Part shown: positions 1-7,852 of the stretch, in pieces
Numbering within the stretch: the first letter of the stretch is position 1
Layout: the number at the start of each line of letters is the position of its first letter
NCBI RefSeq assembly: GCF_038432375.1
Contig: NZ_JBCAUS010000007.1
Span: forward strand, 186,001-250,000
Source of the DNA: Methanococcoides sp. LMO-2
GTDB lineage: Archaea; Halobacteriota; Methanosarcinia; Methanosarcinales; Methanosarcinaceae
Reading direction: 5' to 3'
DNA length: 64,000 bases
Notes under the pieces: model-generated
What the model was told of the DNA's origin: nothing
Seen by the model: the letters and a program-made list of their open reading frames with translations, nothing else
The model's database searches: none
Position numbers and translations under genes: made by a program

Positions 1-513
1 GATACCGAGGAAGGAATTGACGTTGATGAGCTCAAGGAGATCAGTGAAAAGAACAAGAACTTCCTGCAACTGTACATCGGGGATGTCGAACAGAAGCTCA
101 GCGTCTTTGATGAGCTTACCCGGAGGATAGACCTCCTTATCAGGATCATCAATTGCAGGTTCCTTTACAAGAAATTATCCGTGAACAAAAAGGATGGTTT
201 CATATTCACAACCTCAGAGGACATGCGCCTCTCCCCTACCAAACTATCTTCAGGAGAACAGCAGGAACTTGTCCTGTTCTATGAACTGTTGTTCCATGTA
301 GACCCTGAATCCCTGATACTCATTGACGAACCTGAGATCTCACTGCATGTCCTGTGGCAGCAGCAATTCCTCAGGGACCTGCAGTCAATAACAGAACTAG
401 CTGGCTTCGACATCCTCATTGCTACGCATTCGCCACAGATCATACATGACCGCTGGGACCTCACCGTCGAACTTAGAGGACGTGACGATGAAGAAATACC
501 TGACAGCCGATGA
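1..513 (+). CDS. ABC-type AAA ATPase, C-terminal part (PARIS AriA-like), cut by window edge
   Basis: The frame is open from base 1, so the 5' end lies outside; 170 residues are visible. They hold the C-terminal half of an ABC/SMC-like ATPase: signature LSSGEQQ (about residue 82), Walker B LILIDEPEISLH (about 105) and the H-loop ATHSP (about 141). These are typical of OLD/AriA-type AAA proteins of defence systems. The next gene, a DUF4435 protein, starts inside the end of this one, in another frame. An ABC ATPase paired with DUF4435 is the composition of the PARIS anti-phage system (AriA/AriB). The N-terminal Walker A is not visible, so the family call rests on the C-terminus and the partner. 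Confidence 0.8.
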   Translation, partial: DTEEGIDVDELKEISEKNKNFLQLYIGDVEQKLSVFDELTRRIDLLIRIINCRFLYKKLSVNKKDGFIFTTSEDMRLSPTKLSSGEQQELVLFYELLFHVDPESLILIDEPEISLHVLWQQQFLRDLQSITELAGFDILIATHSPQIIHDRWDLTVELRGRDDEEIPDSR

Positions 514-1339
514 TATAGCCAATAGCGCCAGAATGATGCGAACCCAGTATAGCGGGAGCATCGTGATAATCGAAGGCAGCACCGATATGAGGCTGTACAA
601 GCGCTTTGTGGATGACAGGAAATGCAGGCTTATTCCTGCCAACGGCAAGGAGAACGCTATTAAGGTCGTTAATATCCTTGAAAGATCGAATTTTGAAGGG
701 ATACTGACGATAGTTGATGCCGATTTCTGGCGACTTGACGGAGTTGATTTTGAAGAAAGGAATGTTCTTGTCACCGATACACACGACCTTGAAACAATGC
801 TCATCGAATCGGAAGCACTCGACAGGCTCCTGGAAGAGTTCGCAGCACCTTTCAAACTCCAGAAAATAAAAACTCCTGTGAGAGAGTTACTCCTTGAGGC
901 GGCTATGCCCATAGGACTTTTCAGATGGCTTTCCTCATCCTCAAAGGATAAGCTATCACTAAGGTTCAAGGACATGCATTTCGACAGCTTCATGGAGAAG
1001 TTCCCGCTATCTGTCAATATCAGGCACATGATCAGAGAGGTCAAGGAGAACTCACATGAGTACTCACTGAACGAAAAGAAGGTCAAGAAAAAGATCATCG
1101 GCCTTCTTAAGGAAGAACACGATCCCTGGCAGGCATGTTCGGGTCATGATATAGTAGAGATACTTGCATTCGGACTACGAGAGGTTTTCGGCAACTCCGA
1201 TTCCCGCTATGCTACAGAAGGTATCGTTGACAGGAGCCTGAGGCTCGCCTATGACATAACGATGTTCCGGGAAACTGAGCTTTACCGATCGATACAGGAA
1301 TGGGAAGAACAGAACCAGCCCTTTGTGGTACTTCAGTAA
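488..1339 (+). CDS. DUF4435 / TOPRIM-like protein (PARIS AriB-like)
   Basis: 283 residues from ATG 488; an in-frame GTG at 482 is an alternative, and a GGA element lies just upstream. The start overlaps the ATPase gene, so the two are probably translationally coupled. The N-terminal half shows the TOPRIM-like pattern of DUF4435: VIIEGSTDM (about residue 25), where the Glu would bind metal, then IVDADF (about 75) carrying the DxD pair, and THDLETML (about 98). In PARIS, AriB is a nuclease held inactive by the ATPase AriA until an anti-restriction protein is sensed. That role is inferred here from domain content and gene order only. Confidence 0.75.
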   Translation: MKKYLTADDIANSARMMRTQYSGSIVIIEGSTDMRLYKRFVDDRKCRLIPANGKENAIKVVNILERSNFEGILTIVDADFWRLDGVDFEERNVLVTDTHDLETMLIESEALDRLLEEFAAPFKLQKIKTPVRELLLEAAMPIGLFRWLSSSSKDKLSLRFKDMHFDSFMEKFPLSVNIRHMIREVKENSHEYSLNEKKVKKKIIGLLKEEHDPWQACSGHDIVEILAFGLREVFGNSDSRYATEGIVDRSLRLAYDITMFRETELYRSIQEWEEQNQPFVVLQ

Positions 1340-1347
1340 AAGCGATC

Positions 1348-2319
1348 TCAAAGCCTGGTCATGTTTCCATAATCAAGGACCATAGAAACAGGAGATGTTG
1401 TTACAGGAATACCAGCTTCCTCAACTGCAGCCACAAGGTTCACACCCACAGCCACCAGTACGCCGGCCATTCCTTCTTCCACAGGGGCACCCACCATAGA
1501 TTCAGAGCCTCCAATGCCCAGTACACCCCCAATGCCGGAATTCTCCAGATCTTTCAGGACCTCTTTTGTTTTTTCAACTGCCGAGGAGGGTATGTTCCGC
1601 ATGTTGGCAAGAATGCGACCATTACCGGTATCCAGTACATCAAGAACAGATGTCGACTGGCGTATCAGGAATATCTTGACAGGGTCGATGGATGTACCTG
1701 AATATGAGATCATATCAAGGAACTGAACGGGGTCGTTGTGCTCCATCTGAATTAGACCACCATAGGCAGGTTTGATAGGAATTCCGCTCTTGAGAAGCAG
1801 ACCATCGAAAGTCATGCTGCAAACGGTCGCGATGTTCACACATCCGGGAGGCACATATACCCTTGAGTCAGAATCCTCTTCAAAGACCTTTATGTAGGGA
1901 CTAATGCTGACACCGCCTGAAGAAGCGTACTTCATGACATCAATGGCATTATCAAAATCGTCCTTGTCCACCGTGGACAGGTTCACTATGACATTGCCTT
2001 TCTTTGATAGGGGATCGTAATCTGTCTTATAGATCAGCTCCTCTATCCGGGTGATCACAAAATCAAGCCTGTCACCTATCAGGGCATCTTCAAGTTCCTT
2101 TTTCCCGGAGGCGGTGATGGTACGTCCGTTATAACCGTGCTTTTCCGTAAATCCCCTCTCATCGAGGATCCTTAAGTGATAACGGACAGCACGCTCTCCC
2201 AGATTATAGCCACGGTTCTGCAACTCATCGGCAATGTTCCTGGCACCTATGGGCTTATCACTTTCACTGATAACGCGCATTATTTCAATGAGCTTACGTT
2301 CTATCTGAGGATCGGTCAT
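1348..2319 (-). CDS. nrpR: NrpRI-type global nitrogen repressor
   Basis: 323 residues: an N-terminal winged helix (about 5-70, with the motif RAVRYHLRILDERGF) followed by one NrpR effector-binding domain (about 85-320, rich in the Gly motifs GIGGVLGIGG and VAVGVNLVAAVEEAGI). NrpR represses nitrogen fixation and assimilation genes and is released by 2-oxoglutarate. Methanococcus NrpR has two NrpR domains, whereas Methanosarcina splits them into NrpRI (HTH plus one domain) and NrpRII. The layout here fits NrpRI; no NrpRII is in the window. The gene is convergent with the DUF4435 gene, with 8 bases between. An AGGTG element precedes the ATG. Confidence 0.85.
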   Translation of the reverse strand: MTDPQIERKLIEIMRVISESDKPIGARNIADELQNRGYNLGERAVRYHLRILDERGFTEKHGYNGRTITASGKKELEDALIGDRLDFVITRIEELIYKTDYDPLSKKGNVIVNLSTVDKDDFDNAIDVMKYASSGGVSISPYIKVFEEDSDSRVYVPPGCVNIATVCSMTFDGLLLKSGIPIKPAYGGLIQMEHNDPVQFLDMISYSGTSIDPVKIFLIRQSTSVLDVLDTGNGRILANMRNIPSSAVEKTKEVLKDLENSGIGGVLGIGGSESMVGAPVEEGMAGVLVAVGVNLVAAVEEAGIPVTTSPVSMVLDYGNMTRL

Positions 2320-2432
2320 CTGTCTGCACCTGATACGAATAATAAGAGCAATGGTTAACTCGTTAATACTGCCTATTTAAGAATAAGCAACGTATGTACA
2401 GCGGGTATAAATTTATAATTTGCTATTGCCGG

Positions 2433-4112
2433 TTATATCTTTCCTGTTTTTAGTATATAAACCATGAGCCATACGCCCATAAATGCGGCTATAACAAACC
2501 CGGCGACCCCAAAGAGAGGTACACCTCCGATGTGGGGATGCATCCCAGTCTGGATGATAAGGGAGGAGCCCAGAATGATAGAAGAGATAATTAAACTGAA
2601 TGATAATCGATTGCTGGCTGCATTGAGCTCAGCAACGATACGATCCATTCCTTTGTGTTCAAACCTTAAGTTAAGGTATCCTTTCTCTGCAATTGACAGT
2701 ATATGTGATATCTGCAGCGGCGCCTTGTGGAGCATACGCGTCGTATGCCACAGGTCAGTGTAGATATTATCCGCAATATTGCGGGGCTTGAACCTGGTAC
2801 GCATGATGTTGCGGGCATAAGGTTCAGCAATGACGGTCACATTGAAGTCAGGAACCATCTGGAGAGCAAAGCCACTCACGGTCATTACTCCTTTGAAGAG
2901 CAACGCAATGTTTGGAGGGATCCTTATCTTGAACTTCCTCAGCAGAGTCATCATTTCCGCGATCATGAGCGGAGTGTCCAGCTGCTTCAGGGACCTGCCG
3001 TAATATTTGTTCAGAACGTGCTCGTAATCGATCTTAAAGGCGTGAACATCAATATTATCCGGGACCATTCCAAAGTCCTTCAGTACTTCCAGGTACTGGT
3101 TCACATCCCCCCTTGTGATGGCGATCAGCGCATCTATCAGCAGGTTCCTTATCTCGTGGGAGATATGCCCGACCATCCCGAAATCAAGAAGGGCAATCCT
3201 GCCGTCCTCAAGGATCAGGACATTGCCTGAATGCATATCCGCATGGAAGAATCCATCCTCGAATATCTGCTTCATGAAGGCTTCAGTACCGTGCTCGGCC
3301 AGCATGTCCCGGTCCAGTCCAAGCTCATCGATCTTTTCGAAATTATCACTCTTGATCCCGTCTATGTAGTCAAGGGTCAATACCCTTCTACTGCTGTATT
3401 CCCAGTAAACGCCCGGGATCACGATGTTCGGATCGTCCCTGAAATTGTTCTGGAACCGCTCGATATTACGGCCTTCCTGAGTAAAATCCATCTCCAAATA
3501 TATGGATTTTTGAAGTTCATCCACAACCTCCACGGGACTGTAGAGCTTTGCTTCCTCCACATGTTCTTCTGCAAAACCAGCTATACTATAGAGAATGTCA
3601 AGATCAGAATCAATAACCTTCCGGATACCCGGCCTCTGGACCTTCACAACGATGTCCGCACCACCAAGAAGTTTTGCGCGATGCACCTGAGCAATGGATG
3701 CTGCAGCAATCGGGGTTTTTTCAAAGGATAGGAAGAGGTTCTCCACCTTGTCCCCTAATTCTTCTTCAATGATCCTTTCAACTTCCGAATAATCGAAGGG
3801 TGGAACATCGTTCTGGAGTTTGGCAAACTCTTCTGCATATTCCTTCGGGATAAGGTCCTGACGCATGCTCATGAGCTGACCGAACTTAACATAAGTTGGA
3901 CCGAGCTCTTCAAGTACCATACGTGCCCTTGCAGGACCTGTTCTGGGCTCATGCCCTCTGCCTAAACGGTCCTTGAACCGGGACCGAAGAGAACCAAGGG
4001 ACCTTATGCCCATCTGGTCCACGAAGTATCCAAAGCCGTACTTGACTAGTGTATCAATGATAACTCCATAGCGTTTCACTATGGAATACCTGCGTACTAT
4101 CTTGGAAACCAT
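2433..4112 (-). CDS. ABC1 (UbiB/AarF) family atypical kinase
   Basis: 559 residues, full length for the family. Visible kinase-like motifs are the ATP-site lysine in VVKVQRPG, the catalytic loop HADMHSGNVLI and the metal-binding LLDFGMVG. The last about 50 residues form two hydrophobic membrane segments, as in UbiB/Coq8. The N-terminal KxGQ-like motif of the family is present as YVKFGQLMSMR. Family members support isoprenoid quinone synthesis or membrane lipid homeostasis by an unclear ATPase activity. In a methanogen the partner could be methanophenazine, but that is a guess. No operon partner is obvious. Confidence 0.85.
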   Translation of the reverse strand: MVSKIVRRYSIVKRYGVIIDTLVKYGFGYFVDQMGIRSLGSLRSRFKDRLGRGHEPRTGPARARMVLEELGPTYVKFGQLMSMRQDLIPKEYAEEFAKLQNDVPPFDYSEVERIIEEELGDKVENLFLSFEKTPIAAASIAQVHRAKLLGGADIVVKVQRPGIRKVIDSDLDILYSIAGFAEEHVEEAKLYSPVEVVDELQKSIYLEMDFTQEGRNIERFQNNFRDDPNIVIPGVYWEYSSRRVLTLDYIDGIKSDNFEKIDELGLDRDMLAEHGTEAFMKQIFEDGFFHADMHSGNVLILEDGRIALLDFGMVGHISHEIRNLLIDALIAITRGDVNQYLEVLKDFGMVPDNIDVHAFKIDYEHVLNKYYGRSLKQLDTPLMIAEMMTLLRKFKIRIPPNIALLFKGVMTVSGFALQMVPDFNVTVIAEPYARNIMRTRFKPRNIADNIYTDLWHTTRMLHKAPLQISHILSIAEKGYLNLRFEHKGMDRIVAELNAASNRLSFSLIISSIILGSSLIIQTGMHPHIGGVPLFGVAGFVIAAFMGVWLMVYILKTGKI

Positions 4113-4212
4113 CCGACATACTGCCTGCCATTAGATACTATATGGCAACCTAAGTTAGCAATAAAAGGTCATTTGGACCTTACAAAAATAAATGGAGGAA
4201 ATGATCAAAGGA

Positions 4213-4524
4213 TCATTCTTCTTTGTCTTTTTCCTTTAACAGCGCTTCCAGATCTTCGATCTTTTTCTGAAGGGCCTCAATTTCCTCTTTAGAAGCAAGG
4301 TCAGATTTACCAAATACATCCTGGACCTTTGAAGATATCTTATCTTCGAGGTCTTCCTGCTGTTGTTTCTGTCTCTCAAGCAGGTCCTCTACGAACTTCT
4401 TGCCTTCCTCTTTGTTGAAGTCACCGTTCTCAACAAGCTCTTTTACGTATTCATCGATCTTCTCTTCAGTGATCGCATACATACCAAGGCCAAAAAGTCC
4501 TAACTTCTTCATAGTGTCTATCAT
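4213..4524 (-). CDS. Phasin-like small coiled-coil protein
   Basis: 103 residues from ATG 4524 (a TTG lies directly before it), with GGGAGGT upstream as ribosome binding site. The protein opens with a short hydrophobic stretch (KKLGLFGLGMYAI) and is otherwise highly charged, with a long helical coiled coil (about residues 45-100, rich in E, K, Q). This matches the small phasin / polyhydroxyalkanoate-associated family found in many archaea and bacteria that make no PHA. Function is unknown; a scaffold or membrane-associated role is plausible. A TATA-like box (about 4563-4571) indicates its own promoter. Confidence 0.6.
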   Translation of the reverse strand: MIDTMKKLGLFGLGMYAITEEKIDEYVKELVENGDFNKEEGKKFVEDLLERQKQQQEDLEDKISSKVQDVFGKSDLASKEEIEALQKKIEDLEALLKEKDKEE

Positions 4525-4639
4525 CAAAATTAAACCTCCCTTAATAGAGGTTAACTTTTTTAGGATATATAGTTTATGAAAAATAGTTTAAAAAAGAATA
4601 GCGGAAAAGCACATAAAAGCCATTTTCAATGTCGATCGC

Positions 4640-6355
4640 TTAAGATGCAAGCTCTTCGATGGTGTGCTCGAGATATCTTGCGCCACTCATTTCGATGAAC
4701 TTCTGGCATACTTCCCTTGCATCGCCATCCATAATGATGGAACCGTTATCGAAAAGGACTGCCCTGTGTGCCACTTCCTTTACGAAGTCCATGTGATGGC
4801 TCACAAGCACAATGGTCGTACCAAATTTTGCATTAATCCTCTTCAGGGAATTGGTCACATCCCTTAATGTTACAGGATCAAGGTCACCGAACGGCTCATC
4901 CAGCATGAGTATTTCAGGAGATGTTGCCAGTGCAAGTGCTATGTAGGCCCTGACATGTTCACCGCCGCTTATCTGGTAGGTTGTCTTGTCAAGCACTTCC
5001 AGTGGAAGATCAAGTGCTTCAAAGATAGGACCTGCATACTTGTCCACATCAGTGCTCAGCACACCAGGGAACAACTGCGGGAAGATATCCATTGAAAGCC
5101 GCATCTGGTTGAGCGACTGTGTCCTTTCATCCTCACCCATGTCCGGGAGCTTGTAGATGATATCCAGCATCTCATCGGAAATGTTCAGTTCCTCTGCCTT
5201 CTGTCTTGCATGCTCAAGTGCACCGTGCATTTTCATGCTCAGCCTGAAGCCTATCTGCTGGCGTATGGTCGAGTGAGGGGAAAGAGAGAACTCCTGGTGC
5301 ATTATGCTGATCTTTCTCCACAGGTCAAGGCGCTGTTTTGTGAAACTGGACATGTCCACCCATTCGCCTTCATGGTAGTAGGCAACTTCACCCTCTTTTG
5401 GCTCTTTCAGGCCTTCCATGATCTTCAAAAATGTGGTCTTTCCTGCACCCGATGAACCAATGAAACTTACGATCTCGCCCTTATTGATCTCAAGGGACTG
5501 GTCCTTTATGTTCAGGACCTCACCCACACGTATCAGCGCAAGCCTCTTAGAGATGTTAATTGCCTTGATACAGGGAACCTTTTCCTTTAGTTCTGATAGC
5601 TCTTCCTTTGGATTAAGGTCCTTAAGGAAGTTTTTCAGGACAACTTCGGGTTCACCATCTTCAACAACCTTTCCATCCTCGAGATAGATGACACGGTCTG
5701 CAAGGTATGTGTGGACCTCCGGCAGGTGGGATACCACGATAATAGGGATATTAAGCCTGTCCTTAAGCTGAAGGATGACATCCATGATCTCCTGCTTGGT
5801 ATCAGGACCTGTCATGGTCATAGGCTCGTCAAGAAGTAAAAGTCGCGACTGGGCAGCAAGCTGGCGGGCAATGATCAAACGCTGTTTCTCACCACCGCTA
5901 AGTAGATTGGACGAATGGAGAGCTTTTTTCTCAAGGCCCACAAGTCGCATGTATGCCATGGAACGCTCATAGAGTTCGTCATAATGGGGTGCGTCCGGTT
6001 CAGGAAGGCCCTCATATCCAATATAGTGGCTGTTCAACCTGCGGATCAGGTTCTCGATGGCCGGGCCGTTCCAGAGACCGAAATTACGCTGGAAATGGAT
6101 AGCCGTATTCCTGCCAAGAAGTTTAGAACCATCTACCGAATCATTTGTGATCACTGAGCCGTCAAGCTCGATACTACCACCATTGAAAGGCTCAACGCCC
6201 CTTAATATCTTAAGAAGGGTTGTTTTTCCACTACCACTCTTACCTGTAATACCGAGGATCTCACCGTTGGATACTTCGAAACTGATTCCATCCAGGACAC
6301 GTATATCGCCTGAAGATGTCTCATAATCTTTCACAATATCGGAAACTCTGAGCAT
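4640..6355 (-). CDS. atwA: Methyl-coenzyme M reductase activation ATPase A2 (AtwA)
   Basis: 571 residues with two complete ABC ATPase domains. The first has Walker A GKSGSGKTTLL, signature LLSGGEKQRL and Walker B LLLLDEP. The second has Walker A GSSGAGKTTF, signature ISGGEHVRAY and Walker B ILMLDEP. No membrane segments are present. Component A2 is the ATP-dependent factor that helps reductively activate methyl-CoM reductase. I chose ATG 6355, which has GGGGG 7 bases upstream, over the in-frame ATG at 6379. It lies just downstream of the GGGP synthase gene and is probably co-transcribed with it and L40e. Confidence 0.85.
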   Translation of the reverse strand: MLRVSDIVKDYETSSGDIRVLDGISFEVSNGEILGITGKSGSGKTTLLKILRGVEPFNGGSIELDGSVITNDSVDGSKLLGRNTAIHFQRNFGLWNGPAIENLIRRLNSHYIGYEGLPEPDAPHYDELYERSMAYMRLVGLEKKALHSSNLLSGGEKQRLIIARQLAAQSRLLLLDEPMTMTGPDTKQEIMDVILQLKDRLNIPIIVVSHLPEVHTYLADRVIYLEDGKVVEDGEPEVVLKNFLKDLNPKEELSELKEKVPCIKAINISKRLALIRVGEVLNIKDQSLEINKGEIVSFIGSSGAGKTTFLKIMEGLKEPKEGEVAYYHEGEWVDMSSFTKQRLDLWRKISIMHQEFSLSPHSTIRQQIGFRLSMKMHGALEHARQKAEELNISDEMLDIIYKLPDMGEDERTQSLNQMRLSMDIFPQLFPGVLSTDVDKYAGPIFEALDLPLEVLDKTTYQISGGEHVRAYIALALATSPEILMLDEPFGDLDPVTLRDVTNSLKRINAKFGTTIVLVSHHMDFVKEVAHRAVLFDNGSIIMDGDAREVCQKFIEMSGARYLEHTIEELAS

Positions 6356-6382
6356 AATTAAACCCCCAACAGCATCCACGGA

Positions 6383-7126
6383 TCATCTTTTGATAGCTGA
6401 TACAAGCTCTTCGATCTTGTTCCTGACATCTTCGGTCTCTTCGACGATCGTACCGGTAACGATCATATCAGCACCGGCATCTGCACAGATCTTTGCAGTC
6501 TTACCGTCGCGGATACCACCACCGACGATCAGCTTATTGTCTCCGAGAACGTGTTTTACCGCACCAATGGTAGCGGGAGTCACCGGCTGGTCTGCGCCTG
6601 AGCCAGCCTCAAGATAGGTATAATGCATTCCCATGTATTTTCCCGCAAGGGAATAAGCTACTGCAAGCTCCGGCTTGTTGCGGGGAATGAGCTTTGCATC
6701 GCCCACCCATCCAACAGTTCCTCCGGGCTCGGTTATAATGTATGCCATGGAAATGGGTTCTATTCCGTACTTGTAAACAAGTGGAGCCCCCATTGCCTGA
6801 TTCGTAGTGACATAGTTGATGTCACGGGAATTCAGGAGGCTCATGAAAAGGACGGCATCTGCGTGGATGCTTAAGCCGCCGGCATTTCCCGGGAAAAGAA
6901 TAGTAGGAACATCTGTCTGTTCCTTTATCTTCAAAAGGGTCTGATCCAGTGCCAGACCTCCGGCTCCAGTGGAACCACCGATCATGATAGCATCGGTACC
7001 CCCTTCCACTGCAGCTTTTGCAATATCTGCAGCAACTTCGGGGGGCTGTGATGCCGGATCGATAAGAGTTAAGTGAACTGTACCTTCGCGTTCTGCGATA
7101 TCGTTGAGGTACTCTTCCACTTTCAT
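6383..7126 (-). CDS. Geranylgeranylglyceryl phosphate synthase
   Basis: 247 residues, a TIM barrel of the PcrB/GGGPS family. Visible motifs are HLTLIDPA near the N-terminus, the Gly-rich IMIGGSTGAGG, LFPGNAGGLS, TYLEAGSGA and the phosphate-binding C-terminal LIVGGGIRDG and IVTGTIVEE. The enzyme makes the first ether bond of archaeal membrane lipids from sn-glycerol-1-phosphate and geranylgeranyl diphosphate. It starts 8 bases after the L40e stop, and AtwA follows directly. The enzyme for the second ether bond is encoded at 28722-29567. Confidence 0.93.
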   Translation of the reverse strand: MKVEEYLNDIAEREGTVHLTLIDPASQPPEVAADIAKAAVEGGTDAIMIGGSTGAGGLALDQTLLKIKEQTDVPTILFPGNAGGLSIHADAVLFMSLLNSRDINYVTTNQAMGAPLVYKYGIEPISMAYIITEPGGTVGWVGDAKLIPRNKPELAVAYSLAGKYMGMHYTYLEAGSGADQPVTPATIGAVKHVLGDNKLIVGGGIRDGKTAKICADAGADMIVTGTIVEETEDVRNKIEELVSAIKR

Positions 7127-7134
7127 TTTTTAGA

Positions 7135-7284
7135 TCAGCTCTTTCTTGCTTCCTTGGATTTTACACGCAGGTTAGTGTAACCGCATTTTCTGCACCTTGT
7201 TGCCCTTACAGCATTTCGTGCACTGCATTTCATACAGATCTTTTTGTTAAGGATCCTTTCCTCTGCTTCTGGAAATCTTGCCAT
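7135..7284 (-). CDS. rpl40e: 50S ribosomal protein L40e
   Basis: 49 residues, highly basic, beginning [15 protein letters not shown]. Two Cys pairs, CMKC and CRKC, form the four-Cys zinc finger of archaeal L40e; length is normal for archaea, which lack the ubiquitin fusion of eukaryotes. A GGTGAGAAC element precedes the ATG. It is the first gene of a minus-strand operon with GGGP synthase and AtwA. Confidence 0.95.
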   Translation of the reverse strand: MARFPEAEERILNKKICMKCSARNAVRATRCRKCGYTNLRVKSKEARKS

Positions 7285-7357
7285 GTTCTCACCTTGATTA
7301 ATAGTATAATAATATGTTATTTGAAACTGATAGTTATCAGCAATACAGGCTGGCTAC

Positions 7358-7537
7358 ATGCATTTCAAAACATATAACTGTTTTGGGATAGGGGATGACA
7401 TTTCCAAAAAAGAAGATGAGCTTCTTAGACAGAAGAAGATGAGGAAGAACAATAGCAAGAGATGCATTCCAGATAAGCCATTAAGACTGATGAAAAATAA
7501 AGCCCGGGCTGAGAGAACAACAATAATAGAAAAGTGA
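7358..7537 (+). CDS. Possible small basic protein, unknown
   Basis: An open frame of 59 residues from ATG 7358 to TGA 7537, rich in Lys and Arg, with stretches such as KKEDELLRQKKMRKNNSK. It reads like a genuine basic nucleic-acid-binding tail but has only a weak ribosome binding site. I recognise no family. It lies between the divergent L40e gene and a structured RNA candidate whose minus-strand 3' end would run into it, so only one of the two may be real in its full extent. Confidence 0.35.
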   Translation: MHFKTYNCFGIGDDISKKEDELLRQKKMRKNNSKRCIPDKPLRLMKNKARAERTTIIEK

Positions 7538-7542
7538 GTTAA

Positions 7543-7701
7543 TGGCAGTGATCAGGGGCCATCTTATCGACCTCTCCGGGCGACCCTGCCCCGATTCTCC
7601 CCATCTCAGGTCGACCTAAAAGGTTTACAAATGCCAGATTAACCTTGTATGGTCATGGGATCTTACTCCCAATGGCATTCCTACCTTCTGACTCACTGCC
7701 A
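7543..7701 (-). ncRNA. Candidate structured RNA with pseudoknot potential
   Basis: A 159-base segment is closed by a perfect 9-bp helix (7543-7551 with 7693-7701). Inside are 7555-7559/7588-7592, 7567-7573/7608-7614, 7620-7625/7641-7646, 7631-7636/7673-7678 and 7655-7659/7666-7670. Two of these pairings cross others, so pseudoknots are possible. The minus strand is preferred: a TATA-like box lies at about 7764-7772 in that direction and a T-rich tract follows the 3' end. I see no RNase P RNA, SRP RNA or known riboswitch core, and no tRNA. Confidence 0.45.
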
Positions 7702-7761
7702 CACCGTACCATTTGTGATACGGTAATAGAGAATTTGTTTTAAAAATATTAATTAATTTTG

Positions 7762-7773
7762 ATATATAACCTG
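7762..7773 (-). promoter_or_regulatory. TATA-like box for the 7543-7701 RNA candidate
   Basis: On the minus strand GGTTATATATC occurs with an AT-rich stretch after it, placing a start about 25 bases downstream near 7740. The transcript would then read through a small hairpin (CCGTA/TACGG around 7705-7727) into the structured element. Confidence 0.35.
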
Positions 7774-7852
7774 GTCACAAAAAAGAATGTAAGAGTCTGC
7801 AAAAGAAAAATGGAAAAAGAAAAAGAAAAGTAAGAAGGACAAGACCGAAGCC

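Noticed and set aside
397-1098. 233-residue minus-strand frame opposite the DUF4435 gene
   Set aside because: It lies wholly opposite a gene with clear motifs, is Ser/Phe/Leu-rich and has no own ribosome binding site.
4533-4552. Hairpin that would cover the ribosome binding site of the phasin-like gene
   Set aside because: The TATA box position puts the transcript start near 4541, so the 5' arm would not be in the mRNA.
7543-7701. RNase P RNA or SRP RNA as identity of the structured element
   Set aside because: Too short, and the conserved cores of both RNAs are not visible.
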